Shown here in pieces: positions 17,231-23,607 of a DNA stretch of 64,000 nt. A program made the translations under genes and the position numbers. Under the pieces are notes generated by a model. That model was not told the DNA's origin and ran no database searches. It saw only the letters and a program-made list of their open reading frames with translations. This DNA is from Acidimicrobiia bacterium (GTDB lineage Bacteria > Actinomycetota > Acidimicrobiia > Acidimicrobiales > Bin134): assembly GCA_022826705.1 (NCBI GenBank), contig JAJDUJ010000027.1, forward strand, positions 103,880-167,879, read 5' to 3'. The first letter of the stretch is position 1. Every line of letters starts with the position of its first letter.

Positions 17231-17884
17231 GGATCAAGGGGCGGTCTTGCAGACCGCTTGGAGTTGCTGAGATTCTCCGCTAGTTGGACGCTGCCGTGGT
17301 CAGGCTTGTTGGCGAGTCGGGTGTTTGCCCTTTCCCTCCGATATGGGTGGGCTTCGTCTTGGTTCCCTATCTGCCCTGCGGTGGGGCTACGCCATGCCCA
17401 GGGGTAGTCATTCCGACCCCGTGGTGGCCCTGGCGCTCAGCCTCGGGGCGTGCCTGCCCGAGCACGAGCCGCCGCCGACCCCGCAGGCCGACCCCGCCAG
17501 CGGCGGTTTAGCGGATCAAGGGGGTACCTAAGTAGGGGTCAAACCCCGTAACTCGCCGCTGAGAGGCCAAAAACAGGCCCGATCCGGGCCGGATCGGGCG
17601 GGCAAGCCCCCAGCGGCCCGCTGACCTGCTCGACTACGCAGACAAGATCCGCGCCCGGATGCCCGCCCCCTGGCAGGTTGCCGATGCCCACAAGTGGGCC
17701 GACCGAATACGCCGCGACATGGGATGGCCCACCACCACAGCCGCCCCCGAACCCCCAACCCCGGACCACGGCGCTGACACCGCGAGCTGAGCCCCCAGGG
17801 CTGCCCTCGGGGCCACCAGCTCTCCCCAGGGCCTCACACAGCGCCCAGGGCTGCCCTCGGGGCCACCAGCTCGCCCCAGGGCCT
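17231..17884. other. Intergenic region with remnant coding and tandem repeats
   Basis: No complete gene recognised. It contains a degraded coding fragment ending at 17790 and a 50-bp-period tandem repeat at 17791-17885. A TATGGGTGGGC string near 17343 may be a decayed copy of the island module, without a start codon. Confidence 0.5.
17563..17790 (+). pseudogene. Possible 3' remnant of an unrecognised gene
   Basis: Open frame without a usable start, ending in TGA. Its last 55 codons look protein-like (DYADKIRARMPAPWQV, HKWADRIRRDMGWP) with amphipathic, non-repetitive composition. Upstream it runs into a stop. Best read as the tail of a gene whose front was lost during island rearrangement; family not recognised. 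Confidence 0.3.
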
Positions 17885-17885
17885 C
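17791..17885. repeat. Two tandem ~45-bp repeats, 50-bp period
   Basis: Units at 17791-17835 and 17841-17885 share CCCAGGGCTGCCCTCGGGGC and the following CACCAGCTC-CCCCAGGGCCTC with two or three differences. The second unit abuts the second island module. Confidence 0.85.
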
Positions 17886-17938
17886 GGCCCGATTCAAGGT
17901 GTATGGTGGGGGGCATGAGCTATCACAACCCCCCACCA
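17885..17938 (+). promoter_or_regulatory. Island promoter/start module, copy 2
   Basis: Same 54-bp layout as copy 1: CGGCCCGATT, TATGGT (17902-17907), seven bases, ATG (17915). Inverted repeat arms TGGTGGGGGG (17904-17913) and CCCCCCACCA (17929-17938) with the same 15-base spacer. Confidence 0.85.
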
Positions 17939-18217
17939 CACCCCCACGACGATACCTCCTCGGAAGCCATCGAAAACCCGCTGAGGCTACGGTTCGTGTT
18001 CTGGCCCATGCTCACTCTCATGTCGGGCTGGATAATTTTCGGCTGGTACGTGTTCGCCCCGTGGTTTGTGGATGTGTCGGGCATTAACGCTGACCCCGAA
18101 CTAGTGCGGCTGTGCTGGGTCATCATCCCCCCGTACCTGGTCTTGTACTCGACTGTATGGGCAGCGCATTTGATTGGGAGGGTTAGGGCGCGCTCCGCGG
18201 TGACCCGGCCCGATTGA
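17915..18217 (+). CDS. Small membrane protein with APWF motif, island family member 2
   Basis: 100 residues. N-terminus MSYHNPPPHPHDDTS matches the other members. Two hydrophobic segments (MLTLMSGWIIFGWYVFAPWF and LCWVIIPPYLVLYSTVWAAH) and a basic C-terminus RVRARSAVTRPD. The end of the gene carries another CGGCCCGATT, the first ten bases of the module, so a duplication boundary may lie here. Function unknown. Confidence 0.75.
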   Translation: MSYHNPPPHPHDDTSSEAIENPLRLRFVFWPMLTLMSGWIIFGWYVFAPWFVDVSGINADPELVRLCWVIIPPYLVLYSTVWAAHLIGRVRARSAVTRPD

Positions 18218-18220
18218 ATG

Positions 18221-18862
18221 TCACAAGAGGTTGATGAGGCTGATGAGGCTGTAGGCCAATAAGTTCAACAGAAAGCGCAGATCTTTTTGGCGGCGGTCTT
18301 CGGGATAGTCCGACAGCTCTCCCCAGCCCTTGCGCTGGCACCACTTCTCGAAACCCACGCGGGCGGCTACGAACACGACCACACTGACCGGCAGGGCGGT
18401 GAGCCGCCCCGGAGTGCTGGGCCAAACGGCGACCACTATGCTTACGGCGACGTCCGCGGCCGTGATGGACCGGAAGAACCGGGAGCGCCGCAGGTAGAGG
18501 ATCGCCGGGGCGATGCTGGGAGGGGGGTCGAGTCGAGCCCGCGGGGCGTTGCGGTCTATCTCGGCTTGCCGCCTTTGGGCAGGGGCGGCGGCCTCGGCCC
18601 GCCGCCGCTCTCGCCGTTCAACCAATGGCCAAACAAGCCACACCAGCAAAACGATGGCGAGCCACACCAGCCAACCGAAAAGCCGAAACGACGGCAACGG
18701 CCGCCACGACGATGGCAACGGCGACCACGACGACTCGTTGTCGAACAAATTAGCGAACCAAGGGGCGAACACAAACCAGCCGACGAGCCAACAGGCAGCC
18801 CAACGGAGATGAAACCGCATTTGGGGACTCAGCCTCGTGGAGGAACGATCCGGGGCGTTCAT
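18221..18862 (-). CDS. Membrane protein with APWF motif, opposite-strand relative
   Basis: 213 residues. Residues about 15-36 form a membrane segment ending VFAPWFANLF, like the + strand island proteins. A second segment is LVWLAIVLLVWLVWPLV. A charged Arg/Ala-rich stretch, two weaker hydrophobic segments and a hydrophobic C-terminus (LLAYSLISLINLL) follow. The chosen ATG is preceded by TATGCGGTGGGGTGC, a blurred version of the island module; a longer frame starts 66 bases upstream. Read antisense to the module genes. Function unknown. Confidence 0.6.
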   Translation of the reverse strand: MNAPDRSSTRLSPQMRFHLRWAACWLVGWFVFAPWFANLFDNESSWSPLPSSWRPLPSFRLFGWLVWLAIVLLVWLVWPLVERRERRRAEAAAPAQRRQAEIDRNAPRARLDPPPSIAPAILYLRRSRFFRSITAADVAVSIVVAVWPSTPGRLTALPVSVVVFVAARVGFEKWCQRKGWGELSDYPEDRRQKDLRFLLNLLAYSLISLINLL

Positions 18863-18960
18863 GCACCCCACCGCATAACCCCAAACCGGCACAAAAACCC
18901 CCCAGCGCCCCCCACGGGAACGCTGCAAGCCCGCTGCGGCCGCTGGTGGCGCTGTAGGCC

Positions 18961-19011
18961 CGGCCCGATTGCAGGTGTATGGTGGGGGGCGTGACCTATC
19001 ACAACCCCCCC
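18961..19011 (+). promoter_or_regulatory. Island promoter/start module, copy 3
   Basis: CGGCCCGATT, TATGGT (18978-18983), seven bases, GTG (18991). Left arm TGGTGGGGGG is intact. The right arm keeps only the C run (19005-19011) and has lost ACCACAC, which is also missing from the encoded N-terminus. The 15-base spacer is preserved. Confidence 0.8.
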
Positions 19012-19338
19012 GATGATACAGCCCCGGACGCCCCGCGAATCGGTCGGCGCACCGCCAAAGTCTTGGTTAGGGCCGTGCGGGTGGCCCTGCTGTATCTCCT
19101 CGCAATCAAGAGGTTCGACCCGCTGCGAATCGGTCGGCGCACCGCCGCGGTCTTGGCCGGTCTCATTGCGGGCGTGAGGATGGGCCTGTTCTTTCTCCTC
19201 GTCATCCACGTGCTCGGCCCGTGGTTTGCGGGCCTGTTGAACATCGGCCTCGACATCGCGATACTGGGGACCTTGGCCGCCGTCGGCTTGGTAGGCGTCT
19301 CGATGATGGTCTATGGATCAAGAGCGCCCACTAGCTGA
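18991..19338 (+). CDS. Small membrane protein, island family member 3
   Basis: 115 residues, GTG start set by the module. N-terminus VTYHNPPDDTAPDAPRIGRR. An internal duplication repeats RIGRRTAxVL at about residues 16 and 46. Hydrophobic segments around VRVALLYLLAI, GLFFLLVIHVLGPWFAGLLNI and AILGTLAAVGLVGVSMMVY. Closely related at DNA level to member 4. Function unknown. Confidence 0.75.
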   Translation: MTYHNPPDDTAPDAPRIGRRTAKVLVRAVRVALLYLLAIKRFDPLRIGRRTAAVLAGLIAGVRMGLFFLLVIHVLGPWFAGLLNIGLDIAILGTLAAVGLVGVSMMVYGSRAPTS

Positions 19339-19462
19339 TTTGCCGCTGTTGTTTTAGCGGCCGCCCGCGCCGCGGCAGCTTCTAACCCTCCCCGCATAGG
19401 CGGCTGTTGCCCGCCGACTAGCCGGGCTGCGTTGTTGGCTGTGGGCGCTCTGGGCGGCGGCC

Positions 19463-19516
19463 CGGCCCGATTGCAGGTATATGGTGGGGGGCATGATGCA
19501 ACACAACCCCCCACCA
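19463..19516 (+). promoter_or_regulatory. Island promoter/start module, copy 4
   Basis: CGGCCCGATT, TATGGT (19480-19485), seven bases, ATG (19493). Arms TGGTGGGGGG (19482-19491) and CCCCCCACCA (19507-19516), 15-base spacer. The 25 or so bases upstream also match copy 1. Confidence 0.85.
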
Positions 19517-19834
19517 CACCCCCCCGATGATACAGCCCCGGATGCCCCGCGAATCAGCCGGCGCACCACCATTGTCTTGGACTCGCTCGGGGGGCTTGCT
19601 TTTACATTGCCAATCAGCCGGCGCACCGCCAACATTGTCGTGGTCTTGTTCCTTGGCGTCCTGCCGGCTACCGGGGTCTCTCTCTTCATCTATCTGTTCG
19701 CCCCGTGGTTCGCGGGCCTGCTGAACATCCACCCCGCCATCGTGATAGTGCCGTTCGGGGCCGCTGGCGTCTTGGTGCTTGCGTGTCCATTGATCGTTAG
19801 ACGTGTCAGGGCGCGCTCAGCACCGGCTGGCTGA
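19493..19834 (+). CDS. Small membrane protein, island family member 4
   Basis: 113 residues. N-terminus MMQHNPPPHPPDDTAPDAPR, then two copies of ISRRTxxIV as in member 3. Hydrophobic segments NIVVVLFLGVLPATGVSLFI running to YLFAPWFAGLLNI, and IVIVPFGAAGVLVLACPLIV, ending with RRVRARSAPAG as in member 2. It combines features of members 2 and 3, suggesting recombination among copies. Function unknown. Confidence 0.75.
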   Translation: MMQHNPPPHPPDDTAPDAPRISRRTTIVLDSLGGLAFTLPISRRTANIVVVLFLGVLPATGVSLFIYLFAPWFAGLLNIHPAIVIVPFGAAGVLVLACPLIVRRVRARSAPAG

Positions 19835-20248
19835 GCTGCCCTGGTTGTTCTTGGTCTAGCGGCTGGTGCAGCGCTGAGCGCCGTACTGGCTCCCAGTTCC
19901 CGCTCTTGTTGCCAGCGCCCTTTGCGCTGCCGTAGCCTCCCCAGCGTCACGAAGCATCGCTGGGGCCATAGGGCTCCCTGCGGTCAGGCCATTGGGCGGG
20001 CTCGGCTGTTCGCTTGGCCTCCCTTCGGGTCTGACCGCGGTGCTTCGTGACGGAACGCTTCAAGTCCGTCCCGAGGGGGGCTGATTTGCCGCTGTTGTTT
20101 TTGGGCTGGCCGCCGGGTTAGGTTCGCGCCAGCTACAGAAAGCCGTTGGAGCTTGCTCTGCGGCCGGGCGCGTTGAGGGTCGGGTGTTTGCTTGGCCCCC
20201 CTTCGGGTCTGGCCGCGGCTTCGTTGCGCGGGGCGGTTGCGGAGGGCT
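19835..20248. other. Intergenic region with duplicated segments
   Basis: No gene recognised on either strand. A roughly 65-bp segment around 19996-20060 (CTTGGCCTCCCTTCGGGTCT core) recurs in altered form around 20170-20250 (CTTGGCCCCCCTTCGGGTCT core). A 22-bp string GCTGATTTGCCGCTGTTGTT near 20080 also occurs after island member 3 near 19334. Confidence 0.6.
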
Positions 20249-20401
20249 TCAGATATCGACGACCCGTGCCAGATACAGCGTGCCCGGAGCGTCTGGGCCT
20301 CCGGGGTCGCTGGCGTGGAAGTAGATGGCCGCTGCGGCGGTGCGAACCACCCGCAGCGTGCTGGTCTTGGAGAAAGGGACGACATCGCCGGGCCCGCCCA
20401 T
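20249..20401 (-). CDS. Hypothetical 50-residue protein
   Basis: Short frame reading MGGPGDVVPFSKTSTLRVVR then a soluble-looking tail ending LYLARVVDI, with normal high-GC codon use. It begins 18 bases after the stop of the 85-residue gene on the same strand, so the two probably form an operon. No recognisable family; below usual gene-calling size. Confidence 0.45.
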   Translation of the reverse strand: MGGPGDVVPFSKTSTLRVVRTAAAAIYFHASDPGGPDAPGTLYLARVVDI

Positions 20402-20419
20402 TTTTCCACTGCGCCGTCG

Positions 20420-20677
20420 CTAGGGCGTGAACTCCTGTCGGCCCAGCTTCTCGTTGAAGTACTCGGCCAGCTCGGACTTGTCCTTCGCGTCGGCGTCGGC
20501 CGTGCCGTCGGCGATGCGCTTCGCCGTCTCGAGCTCGGCCCGTTGGATCTGCTCGATAACCAGCTGCGGGTGCTCGGCGGGCTGTTGCCGCGGCAAGCTC
20601 TCTGCTTTTCGCTTCTGCATGGCGGTGTGCCGGGCCTGCTGGAACAGCCGGCCCAAGTGCAGCCTCTCTGCGCCCAT
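20420..20677 (-). CDS. Hypothetical 85-residue helical protein
   Basis: Predicted soluble, charged, helical protein (MGAERLHLGRLFQQARHTAM at the N-terminus, DAKDKSELAEYFNEKLG near the C-terminus). A GGAGGG ribosome-binding site lies ten bases upstream of the chosen ATG and a TACACT box a little further up. The frame remains open upstream, but that part crosses a strong palindrome and is unlikely to be coding. Family not recognised. Confidence 0.5.
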   Translation of the reverse strand: MGAERLHLGRLFQQARHTAMQKRKAESLPRQQPAEHPQLVIEQIQRAELETAKRIADGTADADAKDKSELAEYFNEKLGRQEFTP

Positions 20678-20753
20678 AGCAGTGGTTCCCTCCGGAGTTT
20701 GGTTGGCGATCACGAGTGTATGCCGATCAACCGCGCCTGGTCCGCCTCGGTGG

Positions 20754-20800
20754 CAAATCCGCTGGCGCTCGGAATCCGAGAGCGCCAGCGGATTTGCCAG
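20754..20800. terminator. 19-bp perfect palindrome, probable bidirectional terminator
   Basis: GGCAAATCCGCTGGCGCTC at 20754-20772 pairs perfectly with 20782-20800 around a nine-base loop. It lies about 95 bases beyond the stop of the AlbA_2/HATPase gene and upstream of the 85-residue gene on the same strand. No T-run follows, so a terminator is likely but not certain; a mobile palindromic element is the alternative. Confidence 0.6.
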
Positions 20801-20895
20801 AAGGGGCCGCGTCAGGAGACAGCCGGCTCGGTGGCCGCAGCAGCCGGCGTTTGATGCGGCGTTTTCGGCTTGGGGATGGGGAACCTCCAGGGGTC

Positions 20896-22671
20896 TCACG
20901 CAGGCCGTGAGGGCTCTTTGGTCTCTTCGGCAAAACTGGTGGGGAGGTAGTGGAAGCCGCGGCCTTTTCTCTGCTTTCGACTCTGGGTCAGGTGCCCATC
21001 TCGTGCCAGTTCGGTGAGGAGCCTTCCAACATAGGGCTTGGAGAGGCGGATGAGGTCTGCCGCCTCCGTGGAGGAGATCCTTCCTCTCTTTTGCGCCCAG
21101 TCGAGGATCAGCGCCTCTCGGCTGTCGGATGTGTCGAGGTGGACCAGCCGCTGGCTCAGTGCTTTGCGGCTGTTCTCCGACAATCGGTAGGCGGGCGGTT
21201 GGTCTGCTGGGACACCTTCCACGAGGGCGATTATCGGGTGTCCGCTGCTGGTGGTGGCCATCGCGTTCGACAGCGCGAACACTGACTCTGCCGGGGAGCG
21301 CTGCAAGGTGGTGGCCACGGTGTTGGCATCGGCCCAGCCGTGTCGGATCATGTGCTCGACGATCAACAAGAGGTCGACGTCGGAGCGCGAGGGCTGCGGC
21401 TCGATGGCGTCGACGAAGCCGACCATGGCGCTGTCGGGCTCTCCGCCGAACAGCGTGACGCGGACATAGGGGCCCTCGATCTCAGAGAAGGCTGGCGGCG
21501 GTCTGCCTATGACCAGCATGTCCGCGGTCATGCGGTCCACGCCTATACCCTCGCGCTCAGCGAGATGCAGCATCGCCATCGCTTCGGCCAGGCTGCGGTT
21601 TCTTGGCTCCGGCGGGTGGGTGATGATGTTCTCCGGGGTTACCCCGCCGATGAATCCGCCTGGTGACGTGACGCTCAGCTGATTGCCTACGTGCTCGACC
21701 GTCGTGGGTTGGTGAGCGTGCCAGTCGCGGTGGGCGACGCCGTTCACGATCGCCTCGCGAGCAGCACGGGAGGGAAGGTAGAGCACCTGCCGGTGGGAGA
21801 AGCCCGATGCCACGTGCTCAGTCCGGTTCGCTGCTTGGCACAGTTGCTCGACGCGGGCGATCTGGATCAGCAAGGGGCCGGTGCCGCCGTAGCGGTTGAT
21901 GCTGTCGCCTCCCGGGATTTCGCGGCGGATGTAGTCGATGCCTATATCTGGGGTCTCCACGAGGAGCAGGGAGCCCGCGTTGGTGAGCCGGCCTTGGCCG
22001 TCGACCAGGCCGAGCCGCCGGACCAGGTCTTCGTCGCTGGCGCGGGCCAGGTCAGTCGCATCAGCCCTTTCGCCCTCGCGCAGGTAGCTGCGGGCCGCCT
22101 CCAGCGCTGCCGGGCTAACGTCGCCCAAGGTGTGGCCGGAGGGCAGAACCGACCAGTCGAATTTCCTAAGCCGCATCTGCCTGTCATGCCATGTGGCCGG
22201 GTCGACTTCGACGCAGTTGTCGTCCACACGCCACCGGATCTTCCCCTGGTAGCGGATCGGCTCAATAGCCGGGGGAGCGGTCACCACCAGCAGCCGGGTC
22301 TGGTCCGTCCGCAGCACCTTGACGACGACGGTGAGCATCCGATCGGTCAGCTGGTAGATGCGGTGGCGAAGCCATTCCGGGTCGAGGTGGGTACCGATCG
22401 CCAAGCCGTCGTCGGCGACTCCCAGGATCACCGCCCCTCCTCCAGGCGTGTTGGATAAGCACGCCATCTCGCCGGCGAGGTATCCGGCGGCAACTTCGTT
22501 CTCGCGGTTGCCCGCCAGTACCTTTCCCCCCGGTCCTCGGCGTCCCGGCTCTTCTTTGAAGTCCACTTGAGCGGTCTCGATCCGGTCGGGGGATTCCCCC
22601 TGCTCCCATCGGGACAGCGCATACCTGACCTGCTGTTCGAGCGGGTCAGGTCCCAACAAGCCAATTGCCAT
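20896..22671 (-). CDS. AlbA_2/Schlafen-like DNA-binding and HATPase_c_4 regulator
   Basis: 591 residues. The N-terminal AlbA_2 (Schlafen-type) domain is shown by VDFKEEPGRRG, CLSNTPGGGAVILGVADDG and RHRIYQLTD. A GHKL-type ATPase module follows around residues 320-390 (AAREAIVNGVAHRDWH, SVTSPGGFIGGV). A C-terminal winged-helix follows (ISSTEAADLIRLSKPYVGRLLTELARDG region). Such proteins are regarded as transcriptional regulators; a few are linked to defence islands. A near-perfect AAGGAGGT ribosome-binding site precedes the ATG, and three 51-bp tandem repeats lie directly upstream. Confidence 0.8.
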   Translation of the reverse strand: MAIGLLGPDPLEQQVRYALSRWEQGESPDRIETAQVDFKEEPGRRGPGGKVLAGNRENEVAAGYLAGEMACLSNTPGGGAVILGVADDGLAIGTHLDPEWLRHRIYQLTDRMLTVVVKVLRTDQTRLLVVTAPPAIEPIRYQGKIRWRVDDNCVEVDPATWHDRQMRLRKFDWSVLPSGHTLGDVSPAALEAARSYLREGERADATDLARASDEDLVRRLGLVDGQGRLTNAGSLLLVETPDIGIDYIRREIPGGDSINRYGGTGPLLIQIARVEQLCQAANRTEHVASGFSHRQVLYLPSRAAREAIVNGVAHRDWHAHQPTTVEHVGNQLSVTSPGGFIGGVTPENIITHPPEPRNRSLAEAMAMLHLAEREGIGVDRMTADMLVIGRPPPAFSEIEGPYVRVTLFGGEPDSAMVGFVDAIEPQPSRSDVDLLLIVEHMIRHGWADANTVATTLQRSPAESVFALSNAMATTSSGHPIIALVEGVPADQPPAYRLSENSRKALSQRLVHLDTSDSREALILDWAQKRGRISSTEAADLIRLSKPYVGRLLTELARDGHLTQSRKQRKGRGFHYLPTSFAEETKEPSRPA

Positions 22672-22687
22672 GCCCCGACCTCCTTGC

Positions 22688-22840
22688 GGGATTCAATTTC
22701 CAAGCCTGAAATGTAACTCTTTTGCAGGCTACATCCGTGAGATTCGTTTTCCAATCCTAAAATGCAACTTTCTTGCAGATCACGTCGCGGAGGCTCGTTT
22801 TCGTGGTCCAAAATATAACTTACGGCCGCAGGGTTGGCAC
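22688..22840. repeat. Three 51-bp tandem repeats upstream of the AlbA_2 regulator
   Basis: Units start at 22688, 22739 and 22790 with exact 51-base period. The first two match at roughly three quarters of positions (shared core TTTCCAA-CCT-AAATG-AACT); the third keeps the first 30 bases. On the minus strand the period equals 17 codons and an open frame reads related peptides (SYILDHENEPP, SCILGLENES, SYISGLEIES), but that frame is not the regulator's. Confidence 0.85.
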
Positions 22841-22973
22841 TTCGCAAGTGGTGGTCCCTGGGTTTCGCGTGGGCGTGATAGTGGGTTCACGCTGCCGGTG
22901 GTTGTTAGAGCTTGTCGGGGCTTCTTGTGGCTGACGACATCTATCGGATCCCCGAACTGAACGGCGGTGGGTG

Positions 22974-22985
22974 TATAGTGCCCTG
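22974..22985 (+). promoter_or_regulatory. Promoter of the pyr operon
   Basis: -10 box TATAGT (22974-22979) placing the transcript start near 22986. Unlike most promoters here it leaves a leader of about 55 bases before the first plausible start codon, as expected for RNA-based control. Confidence 0.5.
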
Positions 22986-23002
22986 AGACAACCGTGAAGT
23001 GG

Positions 23003-23024
23003 GTCCGGCGAGGCCCGTACGGAC
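23003..23024 (+). promoter_or_regulatory. Candidate PyrR-binding RNA hairpin
   Basis: GTCCG (23003-23007) pairs with CGGAC (23020-23024) around a 12-base loop containing GCGAGGCCCG. The GAGGC in the loop resembles the conserved part of known PyrR binding loops. Position just upstream of pyrR supports it; direct proof needs covariation. Confidence 0.5.
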
Positions 23025-23040
23025 ATGGAGGAAACCGAGT

Positions 23041-23607
23041 TTGGCTGAACGCGAGCGCCGTCGAACGCCCCCCTATGGGGGCGTTTTCGCTGCCCGAACC
23101 CGGGTGATGGAAGCCGAGGACATCAAGCGGGCCACATGGCGCATGGCCCACGAGATCATCGAGCGCAATCACGGCCTCGAAGGCGTGGTGCTCGTGGGTT
23201 TGCAGACCGGAGGGGTGTGGCTGGCCGCAGACATCGCCAGCGCCCTCAATGCGATCGAAGGGGTCGAGCCTCCCTTGGGCACCCTGGATGTGGCCTTCCA
23301 TCGCGACGACATCGGCTTGCGCCCATTGCTGCCGGAGGCGCCCACCAAGATTCCGTTCAATCTCGACGGCCAAGCAGTGGTGATCGTCGACGACGTGCTG
23401 TACACCGGCCGGACCATCCGGGCCGCGCTCGACGCGCTGAACAGCTACGGAAGGCCGCGGACGGTGCAGTTGGCGGTGATGGTGGACCGAGGTCATCGGG
23501 AACTGCCCATCCGCCCCGACTTCGTGGGCAAGAACCTGCCCACTCGCCGCGACGAGATGGTGGATGCCCACCGCGACGGCATCGACCTCGGGGAGATTGT
23601 CAAATGA
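23041..23607 (+). CDS. pyrR: PyrR regulator / uracil phosphoribosyltransferase-like
   Basis: UMP/UTP-sensing RNA-binding regulator of the pyr operon with PRTase fold. 188 residues from the TTG chosen here. The PRPP signature VVIVDDVLYTGRTIRAA, GLQTGGVWLA and VDRGHRELPI are intact. TTG has a good GGAGG ribosome-binding site nine bases upstream. The later GTG/ATG pair at 23104/23107 would cut the first beta-strand (RVMEAEDI). With the TTG start, a terminator-like hairpin falls inside codons 9-15. The stop overlaps the pyrB ATG. Confidence 0.93.
   Translation: MAERERRRTPPYGGVFAARTRVMEAEDIKRATWRMAHEIIERNHGLEGVVLVGLQTGGVWLAADIASALNAIEGVEPPLGTLDVAFHRDDIGLRPLLPEAPTKIPFNLDGQAVVIVDDVLYTGRTIRAALDALNSYGRPRTVQLAVMVDRGHRELPIRPDFVGKNLPTRRDEMVDAHRDGIDLGEIVK
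23064..23087 (+). terminator. Attenuator-type intrinsic terminator in the pyrR 5' region
   Basis: AACGCCCCC (23064-23072), loop CTAT, GGGGGCGTT (23077-23085), ending in TTTT. A strong GC hairpin with U tract placed after the candidate PyrR hairpin. It lies inside the frame opened by TTG 23041, so ribosome movement and PyrR binding could both influence it. Confidence 0.65.

Noticed and set aside
17325..17531. 68-codon frame between island members 1 and 2
   Set aside because: Low-complexity Pro/Ala composition, no start signal, no module in front.
18287..18994. Long + strand frame opposite the membrane protein at 18221-18862
   Set aside because: Pro/Arg/His-rich shadow; the minus strand encodes clear membrane segments.
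18971..19010. Island module hairpin as an intrinsic terminator
   Set aside because: The C-run/G-run arms flank a start codon and promoter, and no U tract follows.
20192..20854. 220-codon + strand frame
   Set aside because: It runs across the strong palindrome and opposite two small minus-strand genes; no family features.
22688..22840. CRISPR array
   Set aside because: The repeats are tandem without unique spacers, only three units, and no cas gene is present.
22428..22847. 139-codon minus-strand frame containing the 17-residue repeats as a real protein
   Set aside because: Most of it overlaps the AlbA_2 regulator in another frame, and no ribosome-binding site was seen. The repeats are reported as DNA instead.
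13100..22973. Attachment site repeats for the integrase
   Set aside because: No convincing direct repeat was found between the nusB end and the pyrR upstream region by eye; an exhaustive comparison was not possible.
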